Source of the DNA: Marinobacterium stanieri
Lineage (GTDB): Bacteria; Pseudomonadota; Gammaproteobacteria; Pseudomonadales; Balneatricaceae
Assembly (NCBI RefSeq): GCF_900155945.1
Contig: NZ_FTMN01000007.1
Location: 1-64,000, forward strand
Length of the DNA: 64,000 nt
Direction: 5' to 3'
A program made the translations under genes and the position numbers. Below, in pieces: positions 54,346-63,651 of the stretch. Each line of letters opens with the position of its first letter. Positions within the stretch are counted from its first letter, which is position 1. The notes under the pieces are model-generated. The model made no database searches. It was not told the DNA's origin and saw only the letters and a list, made by a program, of their open reading frames with translations.

Positions 54346-56368
54346 ATCGCTTTGGCATCGGATAACATCCAATCTGCGTTACCGCTTGCTGGCCTTGACC
54401 CTCTTTCCCCTGCTGTTGGTGTTACCGGGCGTTGTCCTGTTGGCCTACCTCTGGAGTAACGAAGTTGGCTATCGTCAACTGTTGATGAAAGCGAATACCG
54501 ACCTTGCCGTCGCCCATGAGGCTTTTGAGGCAACCCGAGATCAGTATCTGGTTCGTTTATCCTTGGCCGCTGGGGGTGACCGACTTCGCCAACAGCTGAT
54601 GGCGTTGACGGCAGCCGAACAGCCACAGGACCGGCACAACCGAAAAGCCCTGCTGGATAATCTGCGCTCAACCACAGGCTTTGACTTTGTTCGGCTGCTG
54701 GATGCCAATGAATGCCAGCCTGCGCAGGCTACCCAGTGCCAATACCCCACCAGCCCCCTGCTCACACGCGCCGCAGTGAACGGCCCCGTCAGTGGCGTTG
54801 AAATTTTCTCTGCAAGCGAGCTCAGCTTGCTGGACCCGGCGTTGGCTGAGCGGGCTCGCATCTCTCTAATCCCCACAGACCACAGCACCGCGTCCCTCAA
54901 AACCGTTGAAGACCGTGGCATGGTGCTGCACTTTGTCTATCCACTACACAATGCGAACGGGCACCTCGTTGCTTACCTGACCGCCGGGCTTCTGATGAAT
55001 GGCAACCTCGAGTTTGTCGACCATATCAGTAATACCGTTTATGGCCCCGGCAGCCTGCCGGAGAATGGCATAGGAACAGTCACATTGTTTCTGGATGATG
55101 TGCGTATCAGCACTAACGTAGAACACCCGGACACTCCGTTACAAAGGGCACTGGGTACCCGTGTATCGGCCCAGGTTCGCCAGCGTGTGCTGGATGAGGG
55201 CGAGCGCTGGCTGGATCGCGCTTTTGTAGTCAGCGACTGGTACATCTCCGCGTACGAACCTGTCCTTGATGTGCATAGTGAACGCGTTGGCATGCTGTAC
55301 GCGGGCTTTCTGGAAGCTCCGTTTCTGGACAGTTTTTACCAATGGCTGGAACGCCTTTTATGGTTGTTCGCACTTGTTTTGTTGTTATGCATTTTCATTG
55401 CGTTCGCCGGCGCACGCGCCATATCCAGGCCGTTTGAAATCATCACAGACGTGATCGACCGGATCAGAGATGGGGAGCGACAACACATCCCTCCGCTGCA
55501 TACTGCCGATGAAATTCGGGTATTGGCAGAGCACTTTAACCTCATGCTGACCCAGCTGGACCAGCAGCACGACGCCATTCAGCACGCTGCCGATCAACTG
55601 GAGGAGAAGGTGCAGGAACGCACCCGCGAACTGAAGCAGCACATCAGGTTGCTCAATCACACACGGCAACAACTGCTGGAGGCCGGTAAACTTGCTGCTC
55701 TGGGTGAACTCACGGCCAGTATTGCCCACGAGGTTAACAACCCCACCGCCGTTATTCTGGGCCATATGGACCTGCTGCTCGAAGAGTTGGGCGACGAGGC
55801 AACCCCGGACATTCAACGTGACGCGGAACTGATCATTGCGCAGGTCGGTCGTATCCGCAAAATCATTGATGATCTGCTCAAGCTGGCCCAATCAGATTCG
55901 CCAGAACCGCATCTGCAACCAGTTGATATCGATGATCTCGTGCACAATACCCAAACCCTGGTGCAGCACGAATTGAAGCGGCGCAATATCGGCCTCAAAC
56001 TCGACCTCCATGCATCTGCACCAGCACTGGCCGATGCGTCACAGCTGCAACAGGTGCTCATCAACCTGATTATGAACAGTGCCAACGCGATCGGTGATCA
56101 GGGTGAAATCAGGATTCGCAGCCATAGCTGTGCCAATGGAAACATCCGGCTCAGCATTCGAGATAACGGCTGCGGCATTCCAGCCGATGAAATCTCCCGC
56201 ATTTTTGATCCTTTCTTTTCCAAAGGCCAGACAGGCACAGGCCTGGGGCTTGCCATTAGTCACCGACTACTTACCCAATCAAAGGCCAGCATCCAGGTTC
56301 GTTCGCGCGAAGGTGTGGGAACCGTTTTTGTTATTAAACTGAAAGCGTTCGCCCCTGAAGCAGCCTAG
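54326..56368 (+). CDS. sensor histidine kinase (DctB-like)
   Basis: About 680 residues. TM1 at ~22-42 is followed by a large periplasmic sensor region (residues ~45-330, cache-like), then TM2 (LWLFALVLLLCIFIAF), a HAMP linker, a coiled coil (QLEEKVQERTRELKQ), the H-box with His468 in SIAHEVNNP, and an HATPase domain with NLIMNSANAIGD, DNGCGIP and GQTGTGLGLAIS. It partners the upstream regulator, whose end it overlaps. The start is uncertain: ATG 54326 or GTG 54338, neither with a clear Shine-Dalgarno. The ligand is probably the solute carried by the OFA transporter. Confidence 0.9.
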   Translation: MTCTVIKSLWHRITSNLRYRLLALTLFPLLLVLPGVVLLAYLWSNEVGYRQLLMKANTDLAVAHEAFEATRDQYLVRLSLAAGGDRLRQQLMALTAAEQPQDRHNRKALLDNLRSTTGFDFVRLLDANECQPAQATQCQYPTSPLLTRAAVNGPVSGVEIFSASELSLLDPALAERARISLIPTDHSTASLKTVEDRGMVLHFVYPLHNANGHLVAYLTAGLLMNGNLEFVDHISNTVYGPGSLPENGIGTVTLFLDDVRISTNVEHPDTPLQRALGTRVSAQVRQRVLDEGERWLDRAFVVSDWYISAYEPVLDVHSERVGMLYAGFLEAPFLDSFYQWLERLLWLFALVLLLCIFIAFAGARAISRPFEIITDVIDRIRDGERQHIPPLHTADEIRVLAEHFNLMLTQLDQQHDAIQHAADQLEEKVQERTRELKQHIRLLNHTRQQLLEAGKLAALGELTASIAHEVNNPTAVILGHMDLLLEELGDEATPDIQRDAELIIAQVGRIRKIIDDLLKLAQSDSPEPHLQPVDIDDLVHNTQTLVQHELKRRNIGLKLDLHASAPALADASQLQQVLINLIMNSANAIGDQGEIRIRSHSCANGNIRLSIRDNGCGIPADEISRIFDPFFSKGQTGTGLGLAISHRLLTQSKASIQVRSREGVGTVFVIKLKAFAPEAA

Positions 56369-56373
56369 CAACC

Positions 56374-56388
56374 GAGTCATTATGACCC
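56374..56388. promoter_or_regulatory. upstream activator site 1 (inverted repeat)
   Basis: GAGTCATTATGACCC has the same form as site 2 (GGGTCRTWAYGACCC, one mismatch). Its centre, 56381, lies 31 bases (about three helix turns) from that of site 2, so both face the same side of the DNA. Confidence 0.6.
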
Positions 56389-56404
56389 GGCCAAGTTGAA
56401 AAGC

Positions 56405-56419
56405 GGGTCGTAACGACCC
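56405..56419. promoter_or_regulatory. upstream activator site 2 (palindrome)
   Basis: GGGTCGTAACGACCC is a perfect inverted repeat with 7-base arms; it is about 75 bases before the sigma-54 -24 element, the usual distance of enhancer sites for DctD/NtrC-type activators. Confidence 0.65.
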
Positions 56420-56485
56420 GACCAGACAGCGACACCAAACCGCTTCGCCGCTTATCCATCCCATCAGTACGGCCTTTTAGGCAAC

Positions 56486-56501
56486 TGGCCCGGTATTTGC
56501 C
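56486..56501 (+). promoter_or_regulatory. sigma-54 promoter of the OFA carrier
   Basis: TGGCCCG-GTAT-TTGCC matches the -24/-12 consensus with GG (56487-56488) and GC (56499-56500) at the required 10-base gap. Transcription would start near 56512, 80 bases before the carrier's start codon. Confidence 0.75.
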
Positions 56502-56591
56502 TTTATAGATGTGCTGTCACAGCACCGGCGGTCCCGGTCCGCCGACGTACCTCGGGTACAAAAAATAACGATAAAAACGGAGCTATACCCT

Positions 56592-58325
56592 ATGTCGAAT
56601 AACTCTGGTCCCCTGTCATTTCTACTCAAGGAGAGGATTGTCGCCAAGCCCGGCTTCAATCGCTGGCTGGTGCCACCTGCCTCAATTGCCATTCACCTGT
56701 GTATCGGTTCGGTTTATGCCTGGAGCATATTCAACGCCCCACTGGTAAGGCAGCATGGTGTTGTCACCAGTGCGGCAGATGACTGGTCATTGAGCTCAGT
56801 GGTCTGGATCTTCTCTACCGCAATTGTATTTCTCGGCCTGGCCGCTGCCTTTGGCGGCAAGTGGCTGGAAAAAGTCGGTCCCCGTGCCGTAGGCTTTCTG
56901 GCCGCAATCCTCTGGGGTGGTGGCTTTCTTATCGGCAGCCTCGGTATTATGTTCGACCAGCTATGGCTACTCTATTTAGGGTACGGTGCCTTAGGGGGGT
57001 GTGGCCTGGGTCTTGGCTATGTGTCGCCGGTCAGTACCCTGATACGCTGGTTCCCCGACCGCCGCGGCATGGCCACCGGCATGGCGATCATGGGCTTTGG
57101 TGGCGGCGCCATGATCGGCGCTCCGCTGAAAACCTGGCTGCTGTCAGTGTTTTATGAAGCCCCTCAGTATTTGGGCAAGGTTGCAGATGTCAGCCTGATC
57201 ACCGAATCCGGCCGTCGCTTTGCTGAAGTGGCTGGCCAGAAACTGGAAGTTGTCGTCGCCAGCGCAGCCGATATGGCCAATATGCCTATTCCGGGGCCTG
57301 AAGGCGTGTACGTGGTCAATACCGGTAACACCGGTGTCGCCGGCGTATTTATTACGCTGGGTATTGTCTACTTCGTGATCATGACCATCGCCGCCTTCTC
57401 CTACCGTGTTCCGCCTGCGGGCTGGGCTCCGGAAGGCTGGGAGCCGCCCAAGGAAAGCACCAGCAAAAACCGCCTGATCAGCAACAACCATGTGCATATC
57501 GACCAGGCTATCAAAACCCCGCAGTTCTATCTGCTTTGGGTCGTTCTGTGCCTCAACGTGACCGCCGGTATCGGTGTAATCGGTGTCGCCAAGACGATGA
57601 TGACGGAGATTTTCGGTACCACCCTGCCGAACATTGTCGATACCAGTTTTGCGGCAACCTACGTATTGATGATCAGCGTGTTCAACATGGTCGGCCGCTT
57701 CCTCTGGGCCTCAACATCCGACTATATTGGCCGCAAGAACACCTTCCACTGCTTCTTCATCCTAGGGATGCTGTTATATATCTCCATTCCCTTCTTTGCC
57801 GGTCAGGTCAGCAGTAATCCATCTGCGGTTTGGCTGATCCTGTTTTGTATCGCCACCATGGTCATCTTCACCATGTATGGCGGTGGTTTTGCGACCATCC
57901 CGGCTTACCTGGCAGATATCTTCGGCACCCTGCATGTGGGCGGCATTCACGGCCGACTGCTGACCGCCTGGAGTACAGCCGGTGTTCTGGGCCCATTCGC
58001 CATTACTCACCTGCGTGAGCAATCATTGCAGGGCGCCATTGAGACGCTCGCCTACAAGGTGGACCCTGCCGTGTTCCAGCAGACGTTCGGTGCCGGTCTT
58101 GACCAGCTCAGTACACTGATTGCTTCCAATACTGTAACCCTGGGTCGTCTGATGGAAATTGCACCAGCCGGTACCATCGACCCTACTCCGAGTCTCTATA
58201 ACACCACCATGTATGCCATGGCTGCACTATTGGTAGTTGCACTGGTTGCCAACATGGCGATCCGCAAGGTGTCGGATAAACACCACGTGGAGAACACTCA
58301 CCCTGAAGAGGCCCCCGCCAGCTAG
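56592..58325 (+). CDS. OFA-family MFS carboxylate carrier
   Basis: 577 residues, 12 membrane helices, oxalate/formate antiporter family (HLCIGSVYAWSIFNAPL near the N terminus, GLGLGYVSPVSTLIRWFPDRRGMATGMAIMGFGGGAMIG). It is longer than most OFA members (~420-550), with a loop of about 100 residues between helices 6 and 7 (residues ~180-265). The frame extends 27 codons upstream, but ATG 56592 has GGAG before it and begins the family sequence. Control by the upstream two-component pair via sigma-54 is strongly suggested by the DNA; the substrate, probably a small carboxylate, is unknown. Confidence 0.9.
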   Translation: MSNNSGPLSFLLKERIVAKPGFNRWLVPPASIAIHLCIGSVYAWSIFNAPLVRQHGVVTSAADDWSLSSVVWIFSTAIVFLGLAAAFGGKWLEKVGPRAVGFLAAILWGGGFLIGSLGIMFDQLWLLYLGYGALGGCGLGLGYVSPVSTLIRWFPDRRGMATGMAIMGFGGGAMIGAPLKTWLLSVFYEAPQYLGKVADVSLITESGRRFAEVAGQKLEVVVASAADMANMPIPGPEGVYVVNTGNTGVAGVFITLGIVYFVIMTIAAFSYRVPPAGWAPEGWEPPKESTSKNRLISNNHVHIDQAIKTPQFYLLWVVLCLNVTAGIGVIGVAKTMMTEIFGTTLPNIVDTSFAATYVLMISVFNMVGRFLWASTSDYIGRKNTFHCFFILGMLLYISIPFFAGQVSSNPSAVWLILFCIATMVIFTMYGGGFATIPAYLADIFGTLHVGGIHGRLLTAWSTAGVLGPFAITHLREQSLQGAIETLAYKVDPAVFQQTFGAGLDQLSTLIASNTVTLGRLMEIAPAGTIDPTPSLYNTTMYAMAALLVVALVANMAIRKVSDKHHVENTHPEEAPAS

Positions 58326-58353
58326 TCGGCTCTCCTGATCCGTACTGGCACCC

Positions 58354-58380
58354 AGCCCGTCTGCATGGCGGGCTTTTTAT
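58354..58380 (+). terminator. rho-independent terminator after the OFA carrier
   Basis: AGCCCG (58354-58359) pairs with CGGGCT (58369-58374), followed by TTTTT (58374-58378). It lies 29 bases after the stop. Confidence 0.85.
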
Positions 58381-58430
58381 TGCCTGGTCAGCACAACCTC
58401 AAGAACTCCACCGGCTTGAGTTTCAGGTAT

Positions 58431-58461
58431 AAAAAAACCGCACCCGGAAAAGGTGCGGTTT
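58431..58461 (-). terminator. rho-independent terminator after the acyl-CoA synthetase
   Basis: AAACCGCACC (58435-58444) pairs perfectly with GGTGCGGTTT (58452-58461); on the minus strand the stem runs into seven T. It lies 24 bases past the synthetase stop. Confidence 0.88.
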
Positions 58462-58484
58462 CAGGGTATCGAAATATCCGAATG

Positions 58485-60122
58485 TTACTGTTCGGCGTTC
58501 GCCTGGGTGCGCAGAACAAACTTCTGGATCTTGCCGGTGGATGTTTTCGGCAGATCACAGAACACAACCCGTTTCGGCGCCTTGAAGCGCGCCATGCTGT
58601 CACGGCAGAACTGGATGATGTCCTGCTCGGACACATCGGCACCGGCTTTCAGCGTCACAAAGGCACAGGGCACTTCACCCCATTTCTCATCCTGCTGTGC
58701 CACAACCGCCGCTTCCATCACCTGCGGGTGACGGTAGAGCACATCTTCCACTTCAATACTGGAGATGTTTTCACCGCCGGAGATAATGATGTCCTTGGAG
58801 CGGTCCTTGATCTCGATGTAACCATCTTCATGCCAGACCGCAAGGTCACCGGAATGGAACCAGCCACCGGCAAAGGACTTGTCAGTCGTGGTCGGGTTCT
58901 TCAGGTAGCCTTTCATGACCAGGTTACCGCGCATGAAAATTTCGCCGATGGTCTCGCCATCTTTGGCAACCGGCTCCATCGTATCCGGATTGGCCACCAT
59001 CAGGTCTTCCAGCATCGGTGCTTTCACACCCTGACGCGACTTGAGGCGGGCCTTCTCGGTCGGCGTGGAGTCATTCCACTCCTCGTGCCAGGCACACACA
59101 ACGCAGGGGCCATAGGTTTCGGTCAGGCCATACACATGCGTTACGTTGAAGCCCATGTTCTCCATGCCTTCAATTACGGATGCGGGCGGCGCTGCACCGG
59201 CGGTCATTACATTCACCTGATGCTCGATACCGGTTTTCAGTTCGTCATCAGCGTTGTTTAGCATGTTCAGAACAATCGGTGCGCCACAGAAGAAGTTAAC
59301 CTTCTCGTCACGAATCAGGTTGTAGATGTCATCCGCACGGACGTGACGCAGACACACACTGACACCGGCGGCAGCCGCAATCGACCAGGGGAAGCACCAG
59401 CCATTACAGTGGAACATCGGCAGCGTCCACAGATAGACCGGGGCATCACCCATGTTCCAGGACAGCACGTTGCTGACAGCGTTCAGGTAGGCACCACGGT
59501 GGTGGTACACCACCCCTTTGGGATCACCGGTGGTACCCGAGGTGTAATTCAGCGTAATGGCATCCCACTCATCGGCAGGCAGCGGCCATTCATAGTCCGG
59601 GTCACCGGTACTGATGAAGGCTTCATAGTCCATTTCACCGATCAGCTCCCCGCCTTCAAAAGAAGGGTCGTCGATATCGATCACAATGGGGTTGATACGG
59701 GCAATCTTGATCGCACGGGCAATGGTCTCGGAAAACTCCCGATCCACGATCACGACCTTGGCTTCGCCATGCTGGAGAATGAACGCAATTGCCTCAGCGT
59801 CCAGACGAATATTCAGAGCATTAAGAACAGCCCCTGCCATGGGCACACCAAAATGGGCCTCGAATACTTCCGGCAGGTTGGGTGCCATCACCGCAACCGT
59901 ATCGCCCTTGCCAATGCCCCGCTTTTCCAGGGCGCTGGCCAGACGGCGGCAACGACTATAGGTTTCGGCCCAGTTACGGCGCATGCCCTGGTGCACAACA
60001 GCAGTACGTTGCGGATAAACAGCCGCGGTTCGGGCGATAAAACTCAGGGGACTCAGTGCAGCAAAATTGGCCGGGTTCTGGTCGAGACCCAGCGCGTAGG
60101 GATTATGATCGGTAGTTGTCAT
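58485..60122 (-). CDS. AMP-forming acyl-CoA synthetase (AAE type)
   Basis: 545 residues. The N terminus NPYALGLDQNPANFAALSPLSF, phosphate loop NYTSGTTGDPKGVVYHHRGAYLN, LPMFHCNGWCFPWS, HVYGLTETYGPCV, the hinge GYIEIKDRSKDIIISGGENISS and the C-terminal KTSTGKIQKF lysine are complete. It belongs to the acyl-activating enzymes related to plant AAE and P. aeruginosa PA2555-type proteins; medium-chain or aromatic acids are typical substrates. GAGAGGAA precedes the start. It is divergent from the PAS kinase/FixJ-type pair, which may control it. Confidence 0.9.
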   Translation of the reverse strand: MTTTDHNPYALGLDQNPANFAALSPLSFIARTAAVYPQRTAVVHQGMRRNWAETYSRCRRLASALEKRGIGKGDTVAVMAPNLPEVFEAHFGVPMAGAVLNALNIRLDAEAIAFILQHGEAKVVIVDREFSETIARAIKIARINPIVIDIDDPSFEGGELIGEMDYEAFISTGDPDYEWPLPADEWDAITLNYTSGTTGDPKGVVYHHRGAYLNAVSNVLSWNMGDAPVYLWTLPMFHCNGWCFPWSIAAAAGVSVCLRHVRADDIYNLIRDEKVNFFCGAPIVLNMLNNADDELKTGIEHQVNVMTAGAAPPASVIEGMENMGFNVTHVYGLTETYGPCVVCAWHEEWNDSTPTEKARLKSRQGVKAPMLEDLMVANPDTMEPVAKDGETIGEIFMRGNLVMKGYLKNPTTTDKSFAGGWFHSGDLAVWHEDGYIEIKDRSKDIIISGGENISSIEVEDVLYRHPQVMEAAVVAQQDEKWGEVPCAFVTLKAGADVSEQDIIQFCRDSMARFKAPKRVVFCDLPKTSTGKIQKFVLRTQANAEQ

Positions 60123-60301
60123 TATTCATTCCTCTCCACCTCGCCTGGAGGAGCCTTCCTCGTTTGTTATGATTCCATCCGATCTCAATCATACGTGTTT
60201 TCCCTTATTACACAATAGAATCCAAAATCATAAGATTGACCCGAAACAGTCACGGGTGAGAGCTGCTCTCGCCATAGCGGCATCTGATAATAAGGCTATG
60301 C

Positions 60302-61822
60302 ATGCAACCCATTGAGCAGGAACTGAAAAGCTGTCTTGAAGAGGCTGACCGCTACCGGTTGCTGGCGGAACAGTCGACGGACATGATTTCGCGCCACACC
60401 CCCACCTCTGACTGGACGTTTATCGATGTCAATCCCGCCATCGAGCGCCTTCTCGGCTACACCCCCGATGAAATCATTGGCACCCCCGGTTATGACCTCT
60501 TTCACCCGGATGATGCCGATAACCTGAAGAAGCGCGCGGAGTCCGTGCGCTATCGTCGCGGCATGTACACCAACGTGTACCGATTCCAGCATCGGGATGG
60601 ACACTACATCTGGCTGGAAACCACCAGCCGGACCATTCGCAACGATGATGGCCACCCGATGGAAATCATCTGCGTGTCCCGCGATGTCACCGAACGCGAA
60701 CTGGCCCAGCAGGCCACGCGCCGTCTTGCACGGGTAGTTGAAGCCTCATCGGATTTGATCCTGTTCTGCAACCACCGCACGCTGCAGCTGACCTATATGA
60801 ACGAATCAGCCTATCGTACCTTCGGGGCGGAACGGGAAAACCTGGCCGTGTTCTACCTGGACCAGCTCTTTCCCAAAGCGGTATTGCACGAACTGGTTGA
60901 ACCTGCGCTGCAACATGCGGCGCTGTACGGCACCTGGTATGGCAGCATTCCGCTCTACCCGGCGGGCAACCCCGGCCGTATCGCCGAGATTCGCGAGATC
61001 ATTGCGCACCGCAACCGTGCCGAAAACATGCGTGTGGAGTACTACTCCATCATCGCCCGAGACATCACCCTGAAACGCCAGGCTGAAGAAAAATCCAAAC
61101 GCCAGCAGCTTGAGATGGCACACATGTCGCGCCTGCTCTCCGTAGGTGAAATGGCAACCGAGCTGGCACACGAGGTTAACCAGCCACTGGCTACCATCAT
61201 CAACTACTGCAACGGCACTTTCCGCCGCCTCGATGAAGGCCAGATTACCGAGATCGAGCAGGTCACCCGTGCCATGGAGCTGATCTCAACTCAGGCCAAG
61301 CGGGCTTCAGAAATCATCAAACGTATGCGACGTTTCGTGCGCCATACCGAATTCCAGCGTATCCGTTTTCCCATAAACGAAACCTGCGAAGAAGTAACCC
61401 GCTTTCTGAACCAGGAAGCTACGGATCACAATATTCGTTTTGAGTTTGAGCTGGATCCGCAAAACCCCGAGATTGAGGCAGACCGTCTGCAGATCGAACA
61501 GGTGCTGCTCAACCTGATTCGCAACGCGATTGAAGCCTACAGTGGTTCAGATATCAGCCCCCGTCCGGTGCGTATCAGCACCCGCATTGAGGGACAGCGC
61601 CTACTGGTAACCGTGGCCGACCAGGGACCGGGGATCAGCGACGAACAGATGCAGAGCCTGTTCGAGCCCTTCTCAACATCAAAAGAGAATGGCCTGGGCA
61701 TGGGTCTGTCGATTTCACATACTATTATCGAAAGCCACTGCGGTCGCCTTTGGGCGGAAAGCGACGGTCAGTCCGGCACCCGTTTTCACTTTCAACTCCC
61801 GCTGAGGGGAATGCATGACTAG
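60302..61822 (+). CDS. PAS-domain sensor histidine kinase (FixL/ErcS-like)
   Basis: 506 residues, no membrane segment. PAS 1 spans ~15-135, with the PAC end YIWLETTSRTIRNDDGHPMEIICVSRDVTERE; PAS 2 spans ~140-260. The H-box ELAHEVNQP has His290, followed by HATPase motifs NLIRNAIEAY, DQGPGI and SKENGLGMGLSIS. It is a cytoplasmic sensor, without a visible haem histidine signature. It overlaps the regulator gene by 8 bases. The pair is divergent from an acyl-CoA synthetase across 179 bases. AAGG is 6 bases before the ATG. Confidence 0.91.
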   Translation: MQPIEQELKSCLEEADRYRLLAEQSTDMISRHTPTSDWTFIDVNPAIERLLGYTPDEIIGTPGYDLFHPDDADNLKKRAESVRYRRGMYTNVYRFQHRDGHYIWLETTSRTIRNDDGHPMEIICVSRDVTERELAQQATRRLARVVEASSDLILFCNHRTLQLTYMNESAYRTFGAERENLAVFYLDQLFPKAVLHELVEPALQHAALYGTWYGSIPLYPAGNPGRIAEIREIIAHRNRAENMRVEYYSIIARDITLKRQAEEKSKRQQLEMAHMSRLLSVGEMATELAHEVNQPLATIINYCNGTFRRLDEGQITEIEQVTRAMELISTQAKRASEIIKRMRRFVRHTEFQRIRFPINETCEEVTRFLNQEATDHNIRFEFELDPQNPEIEADRLQIEQVLLNLIRNAIEAYSGSDISPRPVRISTRIEGQRLLVTVADQGPGISDEQMQSLFEPFSTSKENGLGMGLSISHTIIESHCGRLWAESDGQSGTRFHFQLPLRGMHD

Positions 61823-62423
61823 CAACAGCAAAACCGTATTCATCGTCGACGACGATGCCGATTTCCGTGAGTCCGTTCAATGGCTGCTGGAATCCACCCA
61901 GTACGCCATCGAGAGCTACGCCTCGGCTCAAGAGTTCCTGGACGCCTATGACCAGCGCGCAGGCTGCCTGCTGCTCGATGTCAGGATGCCGGAAATTAAC
62001 GGCCTTGCCCTGCAACAGATCATGCAGGATCAGGATATTCGCCTGCCGGTTATCATCCTGACCGGCCACGGTGATGTTCCCATGGCTGTTAGCGCTATGA
62101 AAAATGGCGCCATGGACTTTCTGGAAAAGCCCTTTGATGACGACGTGCTGCTGAAGCTGGTCGACAAGGCCATGCAGGAAGCCGAGCAACGCTTTAGTCA
62201 GCTGGGAGAAGAGCAGGTTTTACGGGAATACTTTGACACCCTCAGTCGCCGTGAGCGTGAGGTGATGGAGCTGGTGGTCAACGGCAACTCCAACCGGGAA
62301 ATCGCCGAGACACTGGGTATCAGCCCGAAAACAGTCGAAGTGCACCGCTCCCGCGTCATGAGCAAAATGCGCGCCGATAACCTGGCGCAACTGGTGCAGA
62401 TGAACAACCGGCTGCAGGGTTAA
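61815..62423 (+). CDS. FixJ/TodT-type LuxR-family response regulator
   Basis: 202 residues: receiver (VFIVDDDADFRES, phosphoacceptor Asp55 in LLLDVRMPE, TGHGDVPMAVSAMKNGAMDFLEKPF, a FixJ-style Thr/Lys set) and a LuxR HTH (~140-200, SRREREVMELVVNGNSNREIAETLGISPKTVEVHRSRVMSKMRA). GAGGGGA precedes the ATG. It is translationally coupled to the PAS kinase, and its stop overlaps the convergent hydrolase by 4 bases. The target promoter may be that of the divergent acyl-CoA synthetase. Confidence 0.92.
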   Translation: MTSNSKTVFIVDDDADFRESVQWLLESTQYAIESYASAQEFLDAYDQRAGCLLLDVRMPEINGLALQQIMQDQDIRLPVIILTGHGDVPMAVSAMKNGAMDFLEKPFDDDVLLKLVDKAMQEAEQRFSQLGEEQVLREYFDTLSRREREVMELVVNGNSNREIAETLGISPKTVEVHRSRVMSKMRADNLAQLVQMNNRLQG

Positions 62424-63226
62424 CCCGCAGCCGGCTCCAGTACATCCTGCAGAAAGGCTTGTGTCTGTTCCAGTACCGCATCGGGCTTTTCCAGATGCGG
62501 CACATGGCCGCAATCCGGCACAAAGTACCCTCTTGCATGCTCACCAATACCTGCGCAGCAATCCGTTACCTGCTCAGGCACGCCATATTCATCCCGATCG
62601 CCCTGCATGATGAGAGACGGACATTGAATCTGCGCCAGCTGAGGCCGGAGATTCAACCCCTGATTACAGGAAGGACGCAACCAGGTTTCAGACCAGGCAC
62701 GGAAAATCAGATCAGTCCGTTCACCATGATAACGGGCCAGCTTTTCCGCCAGGTTAGTCGTCTTATAGCGCTCAGCGGCCTCTTCTATGCCCGCAAGCGT
62801 CAAATGATCGGCGTAGATGTGGGCTGCCAATGTAACGATCGCTTTCACCTGTTGCGGACAGCTGGCTGCACCTATCAGGGCAATGGAGCCACCATCACTG
62901 TGGCCAAAGAGCACAACATCCTGCAGACCCAGTTTATCCAGCAGCCGTGGCAACCAGAGCTGTCCTTCTTCCAACAGATAATCATCCGGGCGTGGCAACG
63001 TAATGGGCGATGAAGCCCCATAACCTCGCCGCTCGTAGACCAGCACGTTGAGCCCGGTCACCTCGGCTATTTGCTCGGGGAATCGCTTCCACATGGCAAT
63101 ACAGCCCAGGGCTTCATGCAAAAGGATCAGCGTTGGTCGTCCTTCGCCACTGGGCTGAGTGTAATGGCGTACACTCAGGTGCACACCCTCCCCCACGTCG
63201 ACGAGCCTGTCCTGATATTGCATCAT
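62420..63226 (-). CDS. alpha/beta hydrolase
   Basis: 268 residues. The oxyanion strand LILLHEALG, nucleophile elbow FGHSDGGS (Ser110) and C-terminal PDCGHVPHLEKPD (catalytic His) are present; an Asp in MQGDRDEYG completes the triad. The function could be an esterase or a thioester-related hydrolase; the substrate is unknown. It begins with ATG 63226 overlapping the stop of the upstream hotdog gene by ATGA. It is the third gene of a coupled hotdog-hotdog-hydrolase set. Confidence 0.87.
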   Translation of the reverse strand: MMQYQDRLVDVGEGVHLSVRHYTQPSGEGRPTLILLHEALGCIAMWKRFPEQIAEVTGLNVLVYERRGYGASSPITLPRPDDYLLEEGQLWLPRLLDKLGLQDVVLFGHSDGGSIALIGAASCPQQVKAIVTLAAHIYADHLTLAGIEEAAERYKTTNLAEKLARYHGERTDLIFRAWSETWLRPSCNQGLNLRPQLAQIQCPSLIMQGDRDEYGVPEQVTDCCAGIGEHARGYFVPDCGHVPHLEKPDAVLEQTQAFLQDVLEPAAG

Positions 63227-63651
63227 GCCGCTCCCTTATCGGGGATGGCATAGGTCATGGTTGCGTGGGCTACCGGGTCTTCATCGCCTTCCGAATATAC
63301 GGCTACCTCACCCACGCCCAGACGCTTGCCCACCTTGAGCATTTCGGCACGTGCCAGCAGATCCGCATTGGGTTTGGGTTTACGCAGGAAGTTGATATTC
63401 AGGTTGGTCGTTACCGCCAGAGCAACGGGGCCGATACGGCTAAGCAGGGCTGCATAGACAGCCACATCGGCCAGACCCATCATGGTCGGGCCCGACACCG
63501 TTCCCCCCGGCCGCAAATGATCATCACCAACCGCCAGTCGCATCAGGGACCAGCCATCCCCCAGCTCCTCGAGCTTGCCGTATTGTTCACCTTGAGGGAA
63601 ATGATCAAGCAGAAACTGCTGCATCTCTTCCAATTGCATCACCTGCATCAT
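63223..63651 (-). CDS. PaaI-type hotdog thioesterase
   Basis: 142-residue hotdog-fold protein. It has the PaaI-like RPGGTVSGPTMMGLADVAVYAAL helix, with the Asp in GLAD as probable catalytic residue, and VTTNLNINFLRKPKPNADLLARAEMLKVG. Such enzymes cleave acyl- or phenylacyl-CoA; the substrate is not known. Its ATG overlaps the stop of the preceding hotdog gene, and its stop overlaps the start of the hydrolase, both by ATGA. Confidence 0.9.
   Translation of the reverse strand: MMQVMQLEEMQQFLLDHFPQGEQYGKLEELGDGWSLMRLAVGDDHLRPGGTVSGPTMMGLADVAVYAALLSRIGPVALAVTTNLNINFLRKPKPNADLLARAEMLKVGKRLGVGEVAVYSEGDEDPVAHATMTYAIPDKGAA

Noticed and set aside
58365-59261. 298-codon plus-strand frame opposite the acyl-CoA synthetase
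   Set aside because: Antisense shadow; the opposite strand has all ANL motifs and a terminator inside the start of this frame.
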